A stretch of DNA of 64,000 nucleotides from NCBI RefSeq assembly GCF_003337575.1, contig NZ_QPJM01000018.1:35518-99517 (forward strand), read 5' to 3'. The DNA is from Phyllobacterium bourgognense. Lineage in GTDB: Bacteria; Pseudomonadota; Alphaproteobacteria; Rhizobiales; Rhizobiaceae. This document shows positions 17,496 through 25,915 of this stretch, piece after piece (position 1 is the stretch's first letter; each line of letters begins with the position of its first letter). Below the pieces are notes generated by a model. The model saw only the letters and a list, made by a program, of their open reading frames with translations. It had not been told where the DNA came from and did no database searches. The translations under genes were made by a program, and so were the position numbers.

Positions 17496-17954
17496 ATGCT
17501 CAAGAATCTGGATCCATTGCTGAATGCGGATGTGCTCTACGCGCTGAGAGCTATGGGCCATGGCGATCGGCTGGTCATATGCGATACGAATTTTCCGGGG
17601 GATTCCATTGCGCGCCAGACACGGCTCGGCCGGCTGTTGCGTATTGACGCTGTGACCGCGCCGAGAGCCGCGCGTGCCATTCTCTCGGTCATGCCGCTCG
17701 ACACGTTCATCGACGACGCCGCCGCGCGCATGGAAATCGTTGGCAGTCCCGACGAAATCCCGGATGTGCAAGTGGAAATGCAGGCCGAGATCGACGCCGC
17801 GGAAGGCAAGCATTGGCCGATGGTCTCCATCGACCGGATGGACTTCTATGAACATGCCAAGAATGCCTATTGCGTTATCGCGACTGGCGAGCGGCGGTTT
17901 TATGGGTGTTTTATCCTGACGAAGGGCGTGATCCCACCGGAAGAGGTTCGATAA
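17496..17954 (+). CDS. fucU: RbsD/FucU-family sugar mutarotase
   Basis: 152 residues with GGGAGGAAAC as ribosome site. It matches the RbsD/FucU fold: LNADVLYALRAMGHGDRLVICDTNFP at the N terminus (catalytic His in GHGD) and a C-terminal ATGERRFYGCFILTKGVI. These enzymes interconvert sugar anomers; the GERR.YGCF ending is closer to FucU (L-fucose) than RbsD (ribose). Co-transcription with the ribokinase is likely. The exact sugar is not decided. Confidence 0.88.
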   Translation: MLKNLDPLLNADVLYALRAMGHGDRLVICDTNFPGDSIARQTRLGRLLRIDAVTAPRAARAILSVMPLDTFIDDAAARMEIVGSPDEIPDVQVEMQAEIDAAEGKHWPMVSIDRMDFYEHAKNAYCVIATGERRFYGCFILTKGVIPPEEVR

Positions 17955-18273
17955 TCCACCCCTGACGTGCATCAGGCTGAATTCTCAATAGGTCTTCCAA
18001 CGTCGCCCCAAAAATCCCGGATCAATTTTCCACGGATTGCATGTTTTAAAAAAGCTGGACTCCGGCGTTGCGCTGCTATGGAATCGCATTCTGATAAAAT
18101 GTCGTTCACGGCAATAAATTGGCGCGGATTTCGCATCCCTTGTGAAACCATCCTTTCCTTAAATATCGCCGTTCCACTATGTTGCCGCGAGCAATGGCGA
18201 TATTGATACGCCGCGTGATTCAGTTGATATTCGTTGCGCCTGATGCTGGCAGCGAGAGTGGATAGTAATTTTC
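17955..18273. promoter_or_regulatory. Upstream region of cysD with an inverted repeat
   Basis: 319 bases without a convincing gene. At 18162-18173 and 18193-18204 lies an inverted repeat (AATATCGCCGTT against AATGGCGATATT, one mismatch in 12) with a 19-base spacer. It is 70 bases before cysD and could be an operator or leader hairpin. A 19-base stretch at 17970-17988 is identical to one in the family-B element at 10682-10700. Confidence 0.4.
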
Positions 18274-19179
18274 ATGACCAAGAACCTGACGCATCTCCAG
18301 CGTCTTGAAGCCGAAGCAATCCATATTTTTCGTGAGGTCGCGGCGACATTCTCCAATCCCGTGATGCTTTATTCGATCGGCAAGGATTCGTCCGTCATGC
18401 TGCATCTGGCGATGAAGGCCTTCTATCCGGCCAAGCCGCCATTTCCATTCCTCCACGTCGATAGCACGTGGAAATTCAAGGAGATGATCGCATTTCGTGA
18501 TTCAGAAGCTCAGCGACTTGGCTTCGATCTTCTCGTGCACAGCAATCAGGAAGGCATCGAGCAGGGCATCGGTCCCTTCACGCATGGTTCCAACACACAT
18601 ACCCACATTATGAAAACCGTCGCACTGCGGCAGGCACTCGACAAATACGGGTTCGATGCGGCCTTTGGTGGCGCACGCCGTGACGAGGAAAAGTCTCGTG
18701 CCAAGGAGCGGATTTTCTCGTTCCGCAATGCGCAGCATTCCTGGGACCCGAAGAACCAGCGGCCGGAAATGTGGAAGATCTACAATACCCGCGTCGCCAA
18801 GGGTGAATCCATCCGCGTGTTTCCGATCTCCAACTGGACGGAGCTCGATATCTGGCAATATATCATGCAGGAGGATATTCCGATCGTTCCGCTGTACTTT
18901 GCCGCGAGGCGTCCGGTCGTCGAGCGTGACGGCACGCTGATCATGCGCGATGATGAACGCATGCAACTGCTTCCCGGCGAAGTGCTGCAGCAGAAAATGG
19001 TGCGGTTCCGCACGCTTGGCTGCTATCCTCTTACGGGGGCTGTTGAGTCCGATGCGGCAACGCTGCCAGAAATCGTCAGCGAAATGCTCGTCTCGCGCAC
19101 CTCCGAGCGGCAGGGGCGCATGATCGACAAGGACGAAGCGGGCTCCATGGAGAAGAAGAAGCGTGAGGGCTATTTCTGA
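18274..19179 (+). CDS. cysD: Sulfate adenylyltransferase subunit 2
   Basis: 301 residues. It has the PP-loop ATP-pyrophosphatase motif [14 protein letters not shown] near residue 40, [15 protein letters not shown] in the middle, and the conserved C terminus ending [27 protein letters not shown] (family-typical). With CysN it makes adenosine 5'-phosphosulfate from sulfate and ATP. It starts at ATG 18274; the ribosome site is weak. The cysN gene is separated by an unusual 258-base foldback instead of the usual short gap. Confidence 0.96.
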   Translation: MTKNLTHLQRLEAEAIHIFREVAATFSNPVMLYSIGKDSSVMLHLAMKAFYPAKPPFPFLHVDSTWKFKEMIAFRDSEAQRLGFDLLVHSNQEGIEQGIGPFTHGSNTHTHIMKTVALRQALDKYGFDAAFGGARRDEEKSRAKERIFSFRNAQHSWDPKNQRPEMWKIYNTRVAKGESIRVFPISNWTELDIWQYIMQEDIPIVPLYFAARRPVVERDGTLIMRDDERMQLLPGEVLQQKMVRFRTLGCYPLTGAVESDAATLPEIVSEMLVSRTSERQGRMIDKDEAGSMEKKKREGYF

Positions 19180-19185
19180 TGGCCA

Positions 19186-19454
19186 GAGCGAGATGAAGTC
19201 ATATTGCGCACGTTCTGTTTCCCGGCTGGGGAGGCAATCCACGCGGAAGGTGGCGAGGCCGATGTGGTTCATCGGACGAAGCCACCCGACAAAGTGGTTG
19301 GCCGCCAGCCGGAAACCCGAAGGGCCGGGTGAATTTGTTCCAATTCCTTCGGACTTTGGCATCGTCCGTTGGAAAAACATCGGCCTCGCCAAATCCCTTG
19401 ACCTTGAAACCAATTCTCTCCGGCAGAACGGTGCAATATGACCTCATCTCGCTC
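19186..19454. repeat. Large foldback between cysD and cysNC
   Basis: An imperfect inverted repeat spans the whole intergenic gap. GAGCGAGATGAAGTCATATT at 19186-19205 pairs, with one mismatch, with sequence ending at 19454. Closer in, TGGCGAGGCCGATGT at 19251-19265 pairs perfectly with 19377-19391. A smaller stem sits in the centre. The right arm includes the cysNC start codon and its first five codons. Unlike families A and B, no second copy is seen in this window. Confidence 0.8.
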
Positions 19455-21399
19455 TCAGCTAGGACAGATCAAGATTTCGCCTGCAGCTTCAGCCGCCGAG
19501 GAAATCAACGCCTATATGGCCGAACAAGAGAAGAAATCGCTGCTGCGGTTTCTCACTTGCGGCTCAGTCGATGACGGCAAATCCACACTCATCGGACGTC
19601 TGCTCTACGACACCAAGCTGATCTTCGAGGACCAGCTGGCAGCGCTGACCAAGGATAGCCGCAAGCACGGCACCAATGGCGAAGATATCGATTTCGCCCT
19701 GTTGGTCGACGGGTTGGAAGCTGAACGCGAGCAGGGCATCACCATCGACGTCGCCTACCGCTTCTTCTCGACGCCGAAACGCAAGTTCATCGTCGCCGAT
19801 ACGCCCGGCCATGAACAATACACACGCAACATGGCGACCGGCGCTTCGACTGCGGACCTTGCAATCGTGCTGGTCGATGCGCGGCAGGGCATCCTGCGCC
19901 AGACGCGGCGTCACAGCTTCATCGCGTCTCTGCTTGGCATTCGCAACATCATTCTTGCCGTCAACAAGATCGATCTCGTGGACTATTCGCAGGATGTCTT
20001 TGACAAGATTGTCGCGGATTATCAGGAGTTTGCGAGCAAACTCGGATTCAAGACAATACAGGCCATCCCGCTTTCGGCGCGCTTTGGCGACAATGTCATC
20101 GGTCCATCCGCAAACCTTCCCTGGTACAAGGGACCGGCGCTGTTGCAGCATCTGGAGAACGTGCCGTTGGAAAGCACCGATGACGCACGTCCGTTCCGCT
20201 TTCCGGTTCAGTTCGTCAACCGGCCCAACCTCGACTTCCGCGGTTTTTCCGGCACCATTGCCTCGGGCAGCGTTGCGCCGGGCGACGAAGTCGTCGTCGC
20301 CAAATCCGGCAAGTCCTCGCGGGTCAAGCGTATCGTCACTTGGGACGGCGACCTCAAGTCTGCCGGCGAGGGCGAAGCGGTCACGATCGTTCTCGATGAC
20401 GAGATCGAGGTTTCGCGCGGCAATATGCTGGTCGCGCCCGAAGCACGGCCTGACGTCGCGGACCAGTTCGCTGCCAACGTCGTGTGGTTCGCCGATCATG
20501 CGCTGATCCCGGGGCGATCCTACATCCTGCGGACGGAGACAGATCAGGTCACTGCGACGATCACCGATCTCAAATATCGAATCGATATCAATAGTTTCGC
20601 GCAGGAGGCAGCTAAATCGCTTGACCTGAATGAAGTCGGCGTCGTCAATATCTCGACGCAGGAGCCAATTGCCTTCGACCCCTATAAGTCGAACCGTTCG
20701 ACGGGCTCCTTCATCCTGATCGACCGCCTGACCAATGCGACGGTCGGCGCCGGCATGATCGACTTTGCGCTGCGCCGTGCTTCCAATGTGCACTGGCAGG
20801 CGCTCGACGTCGACAAGGCATCGCGCGCCGCCCAAAAAGACCAGAAACCCGCAGTCGTGTGGTTCACTGGTCTATCGGGTTCCGGCAAATCGACGATCGC
20901 TAATCTGGTCGAGAAGCGCCTGTCGTCGCTCGGCAAGCACACCTATATTCTCGATGGTGATAATGTCCGTCATGGTCTCAATCGCGATCTTGGCTTTACC
21001 GAAGAAGACCGTGTCGAGAACATCCGCCGTGTCGGCGAGGTGGCCAAGCTGATGGCAGACGCTGGGTTGATCGTGCTGGTATCGTTCATTTCGCCGTTCG
21101 TTTCCGAGCGCCGCATGGTGCGCGAACTGCTGGATGATGGTGAATTTCTCGAGATCTTTGTCGATACGCCGTTCGAGGAGTGCGCGAAGCGTGACCCCAA
21201 GGGATTGTATGCCAAGGCACTGCGCGGCGAGATCAAGAACTTCACCGGCGTAGACTCGCCCTATGAAGCGCCGGAGCATCCGGAACTGCATTTGAAGACA
21301 GTTGGCCGGACGACGGAAGAACTTGCTTCCGAGGTCGAAAAGCTTCTTGTAGAGCACGGCATTATCTTTAATTACGATCAGAGTTCGTGGTCGATCTAG
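19438..21399 (+). CDS. cysNC: CysN-CysC fusion: sulfate adenylyltransferase GTPase subunit / APS kinase
   Basis: 653 residues. The N-terminal GTPase has [10 protein letters not shown] (P-loop, ~42-51), DTPGHEQY and NKIDLVD, followed by EF-Tu-like beta-barrel domains to ~460. The C-terminal APS kinase begins near [12 protein letters not shown] and contains [16 protein letters not shown]. The product couples APS formation to GTP hydrolysis and phosphorylates APS to PAPS, as in rhizobial NodQ. The fused form is usual in rhizobia. The start lies in the arm of a large foldback; an internal ATG at 19516 is a shorter alternative. Confidence 0.95.
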   Translation: MTSSRSQLGQIKISPAASAAEEINAYMAEQEKKSLLRFLTCGSVDDGKSTLIGRLLYDTKLIFEDQLAALTKDSRKHGTNGEDIDFALLVDGLEAEREQGITIDVAYRFFSTPKRKFIVADTPGHEQYTRNMATGASTADLAIVLVDARQGILRQTRRHSFIASLLGIRNIILAVNKIDLVDYSQDVFDKIVADYQEFASKLGFKTIQAIPLSARFGDNVIGPSANLPWYKGPALLQHLENVPLESTDDARPFRFPVQFVNRPNLDFRGFSGTIASGSVAPGDEVVVAKSGKSSRVKRIVTWDGDLKSAGEGEAVTIVLDDEIEVSRGNMLVAPEARPDVADQFAANVVWFADHALIPGRSYILRTETDQVTATITDLKYRIDINSFAQEAAKSLDLNEVGVVNISTQEPIAFDPYKSNRSTGSFILIDRLTNATVGAGMIDFALRRASNVHWQALDVDKASRAAQKDQKPAVVWFTGLSGSGKSTIANLVEKRLSSLGKHTYILDGDNVRHGLNRDLGFTEEDRVENIRRVGEVAKLMADAGLIVLVSFISPFVSERRMVRELLDDGEFLEIFVDTPFEECAKRDPKGLYAKALRGEIKNFTGVDSPYEAPEHPELHLKTVGRTTEELASEVEKLLVEHGIIFNYDQSSWSI

Positions 21400-21540
21400 G
21401 CCATGTTGATATTCACGCCATGCCGGCCTGCAAACGGCGTTTTTCTGCGCTCCGGTGCTCATGGACTTCAAGTCCACTGCGCTCCGGTGCTCGAACACCA
21501 CCGTTTTCGGTGCGGCATGATCGTGAATATCAACATGGCC
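21399..21540. repeat. Family B element, copy 2
   Basis: The inner part at 21446-21497 has direct repeats TGCGCTCCGGTGCTC around the hairpin TGGAC-TTCAA-GTCCA. Outer arms specific to this site run from GGCCATGTTGATATTCAC (21399) to its near-perfect inverse ending at 21540. The outer arm begins on the last base of the cysNC stop codon, so the element occupies the entire space before cysQ. Confidence 0.85.
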
Positions 21541-21566
21541 GTGGGCAGCAGCCCAGAGGGGAAGGC

Positions 21567-22367
21567 ATGAACGCCGTAAACTATCCTGCTCTGCTTCAGG
21601 TGTTCGAATCTACAGCGATTGCCGCCGGGCGCGAAATTCTGCGCATTTACATAGAAGGCTGCGATGTCGCGTTGAAAGACGACAATTCGCCGGTCACGGC
21701 GGCAGACCGCGCGGCGGAAGCGATCATCCTGGAGGCGCTGCGCCAGACAACGCCCGACATTCCGATCGTGGCGGAGGAAGAGATTTCCGGCGGGCATGTG
21801 CCCGGCGATCTCGGCAACCGTTTTTATCTGGTTGATCCGCTCGATGGCACGCGCGAGTTCGTCAATCGCAATGGTGATTTCACTGTAAACATCGCCCTGA
21901 TAGAAGACGGCGCTCCGGTGCTGGGCATCGTCTATGCTCCGGTACGCGGGTGGCTGTTCACCGGCGGCCCGGACGGCGCGCAGGAAGTGACCGTCGATTC
22001 CGCCGGAAGCGTGACCACGCGCAACAGCATTTCCTGCCGGACTGCGCCGAAGGAAATGATTGCCGTCGCCAGCCGCTCGCATCGTACGCCGGAAACCGAC
22101 GAGTACCTGAAAGGCTTCGCCATCGCCGACTGCGTCTCGGTTGGCTCATCGATCAAGTTCGGGTTGTTGGCGCGGGGCGAGGCGGACATCTATCCGCGGC
22201 TCAGCCGGACGATGGAATGGGACACGGCGGCAGGCGATGCGGTTCTGCGCGCCGCGGGCGGTATCACGCTTACGCTTGACGGCAAGCCGCTGACCTATGG
22301 CCGCCGCAATCAGGCCAATGATGCGGACTTCGCCAATCCAAGCTTCGTGGCGCGGGGCAGGTTCTAG
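21567..22367 (+). CDS. cysQ: 3'(2'),5'-bisphosphate nucleotidase
   Basis: 266 residues from ATG 21567, with GAGGGGAAGG upstream; the longer frame from 21387 runs through the repeat and is rejected. It belongs to the inositol-monophosphatase superfamily, with metal-site motifs VAEEE, VDPLDGTREFV (residues ~85-105) and the second signature EWDTAAGDAVLRAAGG. It removes 3'-phosphoadenosine 5'-phosphate formed in sulfate assimilation, matching the adjacent cysD and cysNC genes. Its end overlaps the convergent btuC end by four bases. Confidence 0.93.
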   Translation: MNAVNYPALLQVFESTAIAAGREILRIYIEGCDVALKDDNSPVTAADRAAEAIILEALRQTTPDIPIVAEEEISGGHVPGDLGNRFYLVDPLDGTREFVNRNGDFTVNIALIEDGAPVLGIVYAPVRGWLFTGGPDGAQEVTVDSAGSVTTRNSISCRTAPKEMIAVASRSHRTPETDEYLKGFAIADCVSVGSSIKFGLLARGEADIYPRLSRTMEWDTAAGDAVLRAAGGITLTLDGKPLTYGRRNQANDADFANPSFVARGRF

Positions 22368-23377
22368 CCCGACCGCTTGCGTAACAGCAGCGTCACCACG
22401 AAGAACGCCCCGACGGAGCTGGTAACGATGCCGATCGGCAGTTCCTGCGGCGCGAGCAGAAGCCGTGCGGCAAGGTCGCTCAGGAGGATCAACGTTGCGC
22501 CGAGCACTGCGCAGGTGAGGATCAGGCCCGCATGAAGCTGACCTGCAAAACGCCGTGCGATATGCGGAATCATCAAACCGACAAAACCGATGACGCCTGC
22601 GACCGAAACGAAGATCGCCGTTGAAAATGCGCAGACGATGAAGACTGTGTTGCGTGTACGGTTGACGCGGACGCCCAAGCTTTCCGCCGTATTTTCGCCG
22701 GCGAGAAACGCATCGAGGTTGCGGTGGTTATAGAGCGCGTGGATCAGGATTGCGGTGAGGCCCAGCAATGCCAGCGGCAGGTTTTCCCAGCGTGCGAGGC
22801 CGAGCCCTCCAAGTGTCCAGAACAGGACGGAATGGGCGGCGCGCTGATCGCCGGAAAACACCATGTAGTTGGTGAGTGCGGCAAACAGGAACGAGACGGC
22901 AAGACCCGCAAGGATCATGCGTTCCGGCCCCTGACCCTGTACGCGCCGTACAAGCAATAGCACAATGATCGCAGCGAGCATGCCGCCGCAAAACGCAGCG
23001 ATCGGCAGCGTCCAGATGCCGAAGCGGTCCCCGAAAATGCTGATCACCGAAACCGCACCGGCTGCCGCACCCGACGATAGCCCGAACAGGAAGGGGTCTG
23101 CGAGATCGTTTCGCGTCACCGTCTGCAACATCGCGCCGACAATGCCGAGTCCGGCGCCGACGCAGATGGCCAGTATGACGCGCGGCAGGCGCAGATCGAC
23201 GACAATGCGCTCGATTGGTATCGTGGTGTCTAGATCGCTGAGACCCGCCGCATGGGCGAAGGCATTCAGAACATCCCTCACGGGTATGACAGTCGAGCCG
23301 TAGGCGATGGATAGCAGAGCGAGGGCGATGACCAGCATCACCCCTGCCACGAGCGAAATGCGTTGTCGGGCTTGCAC
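22364..23377 (-). CDS. btuC: FecCD-family ABC permease, probable vitamin B12 importer subunit
   Basis: 337 residues, GTG start at 23377 directly after the preceding stop. About ten transmembrane helices, with typical FecCD/BtuC stretches: LRLPRVILAICVGAGLGIVGAMLQTVTRNDLADPFLFGLSSGAA-like near residues 60-105, GLMIPHIAR and ELPIGIVTSSVGAFFFV-like near the C terminus. It forms the membrane channel of a binding-protein-dependent importer for corrinoids or siderophores. The cobalamin riboswitch upstream of the operon favours corrinoid. Confidence 0.88.
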   Translation of the reverse strand: MQARQRISLVAGVMLVIALALLSIAYGSTVIPVRDVLNAFAHAAGLSDLDTTIPIERIVVDLRLPRVILAICVGAGLGIVGAMLQTVTRNDLADPFLFGLSSGAAAGAVSVISIFGDRFGIWTLPIAAFCGGMLAAIIVLLLVRRVQGQGPERMILAGLAVSFLFAALTNYMVFSGDQRAAHSVLFWTLGGLGLARWENLPLALLGLTAILIHALYNHRNLDAFLAGENTAESLGVRVNRTRNTVFIVCAFSTAIFVSVAGVIGFVGLMIPHIARRFAGQLHAGLILTCAVLGATLILLSDLAARLLLAPQELPIGIVTSSVGAFFVVTLLLRKRSG

Positions 23378-24325
23378 TCAGAAAGCTTCCGGATGCATGG
23401 CTTTGGCGATCTTGCCGATCGCTTCGATGTTGGCCGGACCGGGGGTGAGCTCGGCATAGCGCAGTGCCACGAAACGCTCATTCATCACCGCATCGGTTTC
23501 CTTCATCGCTGGATGCGCTTTGAGGAAGTCGAGCAGCTTTTGATAGCCTGCACCATCCTGATAATCGAGCAGGATGAGGAATTGCGGGTTGCGCGCCGCG
23601 ACGGTTTCCCATGACGTCGTGCCCCAACTCGTCTCCATGTCGGACATGATGTTGGTACCGCCGGCCTCGCTGATGAGTGCCGTCGGCATTGCGAACTTGC
23701 CCGCAGTAAAGGGCTTGTCCTCGCCGGAATCATAAAGGAAAACACGGGTTTCGCCGCTGTTGCTGATTCTCTTCTTGATCTCCGCAAGCTGTGTCTTCCA
23801 GCCGGCAACCAATGCCTCGGCCTGCTGCTCCTTGCCAAAAATCTTGCCGAGTTTTGTTATGTCACGATAGAGCAGATCCATCGAGGCGGCGGGGCGATTC
23901 TTGTCGAGGTGGACGCAGCTCTCGGTCAAGACGAAGGTTTTGATGCCGTAGGGCGCAAGCGTATCCGGCGTCACGTCACCGCCGGGTTTCATCCCATAGT
24001 ACCAGCCGGCAAAGAAGAAATCGGGGTTGGCGGCGACGAGGTTTTCCACCGTCGGTTCCTTGGAAGCGAGTTCCGGGATTTGACCAAGCTGCTTCTTGAA
24101 GGCGTCATCCACCTTGTACCAGCCAGTGATGCCGGTCACACCGACCATTGAGGATTGCAGGTCGAGTGCGAAGGCCATTTCACTCATATTAAGATCCTGG
24201 ACCACGGCTCGTTTTGGCGCGGCATCGAAAGTCAACGGCTTGCCGCAACTGTCGACAGTAACCGGGAATGCGAAAGCGGGCGTCGAGACTACGGTCAGTG
24301 CGAGGGCAAGAATTGTCTTTTTCAT
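23378..24325 (-). CDS. btuF: Periplasmic corrinoid/siderophore-binding protein
   Basis: 315 residues from ATG 24325, with GGAG at 7 bases; a TTG three bases earlier is ignored. A clear signal peptide (MKKTILALALTVVSTPAFA) precedes the mature chain. The rest is a class III periplasmic binding protein (FecB/BtuF fold), with AVVQDLNMSEMAFAL, VENLVAANPDFFFAGW and YDSGEDKPFTAG. It is the middle gene of an operon with an ATPase and a FecCD permease under a cobalamin riboswitch, so B12 or another corrinoid is the likely ligand. Confidence 0.85.
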   Translation of the reverse strand: MKKTILALALTVVSTPAFAFPVTVDSCGKPLTFDAAPKRAVVQDLNMSEMAFALDLQSSMVGVTGITGWYKVDDAFKKQLGQIPELASKEPTVENLVAANPDFFFAGWYYGMKPGGDVTPDTLAPYGIKTFVLTESCVHLDKNRPAASMDLLYRDITKLGKIFGKEQQAEALVAGWKTQLAEIKKRISNSGETRVFLYDSGEDKPFTAGKFAMPTALISEAGGTNIMSDMETSWGTTSWETVAARNPQFLILLDYQDGAGYQKLLDFLKAHPAMKETDAVMNERFVALRYAELTPGPANIEAIGKIAKAMHPEAF

Positions 24326-25130
24326 CAAATGCTCCGTGCGTGGGGTTGACTGATGGCGATGGTTCTGGCGTCTCGAACACCATGAGGTCGCGGTTTTGCG
24401 ATGGGTGGCGCAAGCGCAAAACGTCTAGATTGAAGACGTCGCCGACAACCCGAGGCGTCAGCGTTTCATCGGGGGTGCCGGTGGCGACTACCCGGGCGTT
24501 GTGCATGACCGCGACATGCGTGGCAAAGGGCGCGACCAAAGGCAGGTCGTGCAGGACCGCGATTGTCGTTAGGTCAAGTCCGGCGACCAGTGACAGCAAC
24601 TCGCTGCGCGCCCTGGGGTCGAGATGGTTGGTTGGTTCATCAAGGAATAACACAGCCGGTTGTTGGGCAATGGCCCGCGCCAACTGTACGCGCTGACGCT
24701 CGCCGCCCGACAGCGATCCGATGGCTCGGCGCGAAAACTGAGCAATCTTCGCGCGATGCAGGGCTTCAACCACGATCTCGCGTTCCCGTACCTTGGTAAA
24801 GGCGCCAACATGCGGAATACGGCCGAGAGAGACATAATCTTCGACGGAAAGCTGGAGCTCCGGCGTGTCGGTCTGGCCGACAAAGGCAAACTGCCGGGCA
24901 CGCTCAAGCGGCGTCAAATGGCTGACGCTCTTGTCATTGAGGGTGATATTGCCGCAGGCTGGTTGGAGAAGACCTGCCAGCATGCGTAACAAGGTCGACT
25001 TGCCGGCACCGTTCGGTCCGATGATCGCCAGGCGTGCACCGCATTCGATCGTCAAGGATGCCTTGTCGACCAGGGTCTCGCCGGCGATGCGATAAGTCAC
25101 GGCGTCTGCGTTGAGCACGGTATGACTCAT
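24189..25130 (-). CDS. btuD: ABC transporter ATPase, probable B12 importer, extended C terminus
   Basis: 313 residues from ATG 25130, preceded by GGAG. It has Walker A GPNGAGKST, signature LSGGERQRVQLARA and Walker B AVLFLDEPTNHLD, as in FecE/BtuD ATPases. The family normally ends near residue 255, which here corresponds to VFETPEP. The frame continues about 55 residues and overlaps the 5' part of btuF by 137 bases in another frame. The extra tail does not resemble a domain, so a lost stop or sequencing frameshift is possible. First gene behind the riboswitch. Confidence 0.88.
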   Translation of the reverse strand: MSHTVLNADAVTYRIAGETLVDKASLTIECGARLAIIGPNGAGKSTLLRMLAGLLQPACGNITLNDKSVSHLTPLERARQFAFVGQTDTPELQLSVEDYVSLGRIPHVGAFTKVREREIVVEALHRAKIAQFSRRAIGSLSGGERQRVQLARAIAQQPAVLFLDEPTNHLDPRARSELLSLVAGLDLTTIAVLHDLPLVAPFATHVAVMHNARVVATGTPDETLTPRVVGDVFNLDVLRLRHPSQNRDLMVFETPEPSPSVNPTHGAFDEKDNSCPRTDRSLDARFRIPGYCRQLRQAVDFRCRAKTSRGPGS

Positions 25131-25194
25131 GAGCGAAGTTCTCCGGATGTTGAAATGCGGCAAAAGCCGCAGCGCACAACACCTCCATTACGTA

Positions 25195-25206
25195 ACGTTA
25201 TAACGT
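25195..25206. promoter_or_regulatory. Palindrome ACGTTATAACGT upstream of btuD
   Basis: A perfect 12-bp palindrome 65 bases before the btuD start, between the riboswitch and the gene. The core GTTATAAC resembles Zur/Fur-type half-sites but is also short enough to occur by chance. It might serve a second regulator or an internal promoter. Confidence 0.35.
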
Positions 25207-25411
25207 ATGTAAAGAGTGGCGATGCGACGATGGCAAGAACTGGCCTGATGCGGGAGAAAATCTTTGGGGTGCTCATTCCCGTCCATCTGCTGGCGACGGG
25301 ATCAGGGAACGGACAATGTAGCCATCAGACACGGACCCGCGAAGGGGACCGTTGCAGCGGGAAACATCGCATCGCTCCCGGCACACCCCGTCCGGTTCGA
25401 ATTTCAGTATT

Positions 25412-25602
25412 GATGGCAGGTCTCCTGGCTCGCGGGTCTCGGTTTGGCCCGGCCTTCCCGGTTTTCACCAGTGGCGCTATCGAGCCTCACTCACCGCTTA
25501 CAGTTGCGGGGGCAGCCACGGTCTCGGTCCCTTTTGGGTACGCCTCACCGTGTTCCCTTTTCATCTCCAGCGTTGTCTTGCCGGAGAAACCATCACAATA
25601 AC
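25412..25602 (-). ncRNA. Cobalamin riboswitch
   Basis: Read on the minus strand, the aptamer shows the standard order. GGGAACACGGTGAGG comes near the 5' end, then GGCTGCCCCCGCAACTGTAA, GCGGTGAG, CCACTGGTGAAAACCGGGAAGG-like L5/P6 segments, and the B12 box GAGCCAGGAGACCTGCC ending near 25412. It lies about 280 bases ahead of the btuD-btuF-btuC genes. Adenosylcobalamin binding in such leaders lowers expression, so the transporter is expected to be induced by B12 shortage. The expression platform between 25412 and 25130 was not resolved. Confidence 0.95.
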
Positions 25603-25664
25603 CAGTAGAGGAAAGAACGTTCGAAGGGAACCTCTTTCGCTGAAACACATAGAGCTTGGAAAAA

Positions 25665-25915
25665 AGTCGAGAAATGCTATGTTTGGGAAGGGAGTGGAAG
25701 GCAAGCTTTCGCCTGCCTTCCGTTTTCCTGGTTTTATTGAAAGTGGACCCGGACCGTTATTGACCAACTCGTCCGGGTCTTTTTCAATTCCAGGGTGATA
25801 CGCAGTGGTAGAAACCACATAGCGTCACCTCCTGTCTTGCGAGCAAGGCCCTTGCTCTAGCTCGGAGAGGCCTATCATCTCCGATACACCGGCTGGCTCG
25901 GTGTTCTCTGCTTCA
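25665..25915 (-). other. Structured micro-gene element, copy 2
   Basis: Same plan as the element at 15920-16195. Leader hairpins lie at 25887-25903 (CACCGAGCCAGCCGGTG), 25863-25883 (CGGAG with CTCCG, GGCC in the loop) and 25841-25857 (GAGCAAGGGCCTTGCTC). AGGAGGTGACGCT precedes the ATG. A stem inside the ORF spans 25746-25779, a terminal hairpin lies at 25696-25721, and ATAGCATTTCTCGA follows. The shared leader pattern begins GAAGCAG and includes CACCG.GCCAGCCGGTG. It lies just upstream of the cobalamin riboswitch on the same strand. Confidence 0.6.
25734..25820 (-). CDS. 28-residue micro-protein, MWFLPLRITLE family, copy 2
   Basis: Begins at ATG 25820 behind a near-ideal Shine-Dalgarno AGGAGGTG at 5 bases and ends at TAA 25734. 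The peptide starts MWFLPLRITLE and contains KKTRTSW and ITVRV; net charge is positive. Its paralogue at 15983-16075 differs mainly by third-position and conservative changes. A longer minus-strand frame over the same DNA (25561-25818) lacks such support. Function unknown. The strong ribosome site and the copy comparison are the reasons for calling it a gene. Confidence 0.65.
   Translation of the reverse strand: MWFLPLRITLELKKTRTSWSITVRVHFQ

Noticed and set aside
19163..19441. 92-codon plus-strand frame in the cysD-cysNC gap
   Set aside because: It occupies the foldback, has no ribosome site and begins inside cysD; the inverted repeat explains the open frame.
19564..20835. 423-codon minus-strand frame opposite cysNC
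   Set aside because: Antisense shadow without recognisable motifs.
25561..25818. 85-codon minus-strand frame overlapping the second micro-gene
   Set aside because: It runs through the micro-gene element and into the cobalamin riboswitch 5' end; the ATG 25820 frame has the strong ribosome site and the synonymous substitution pattern.
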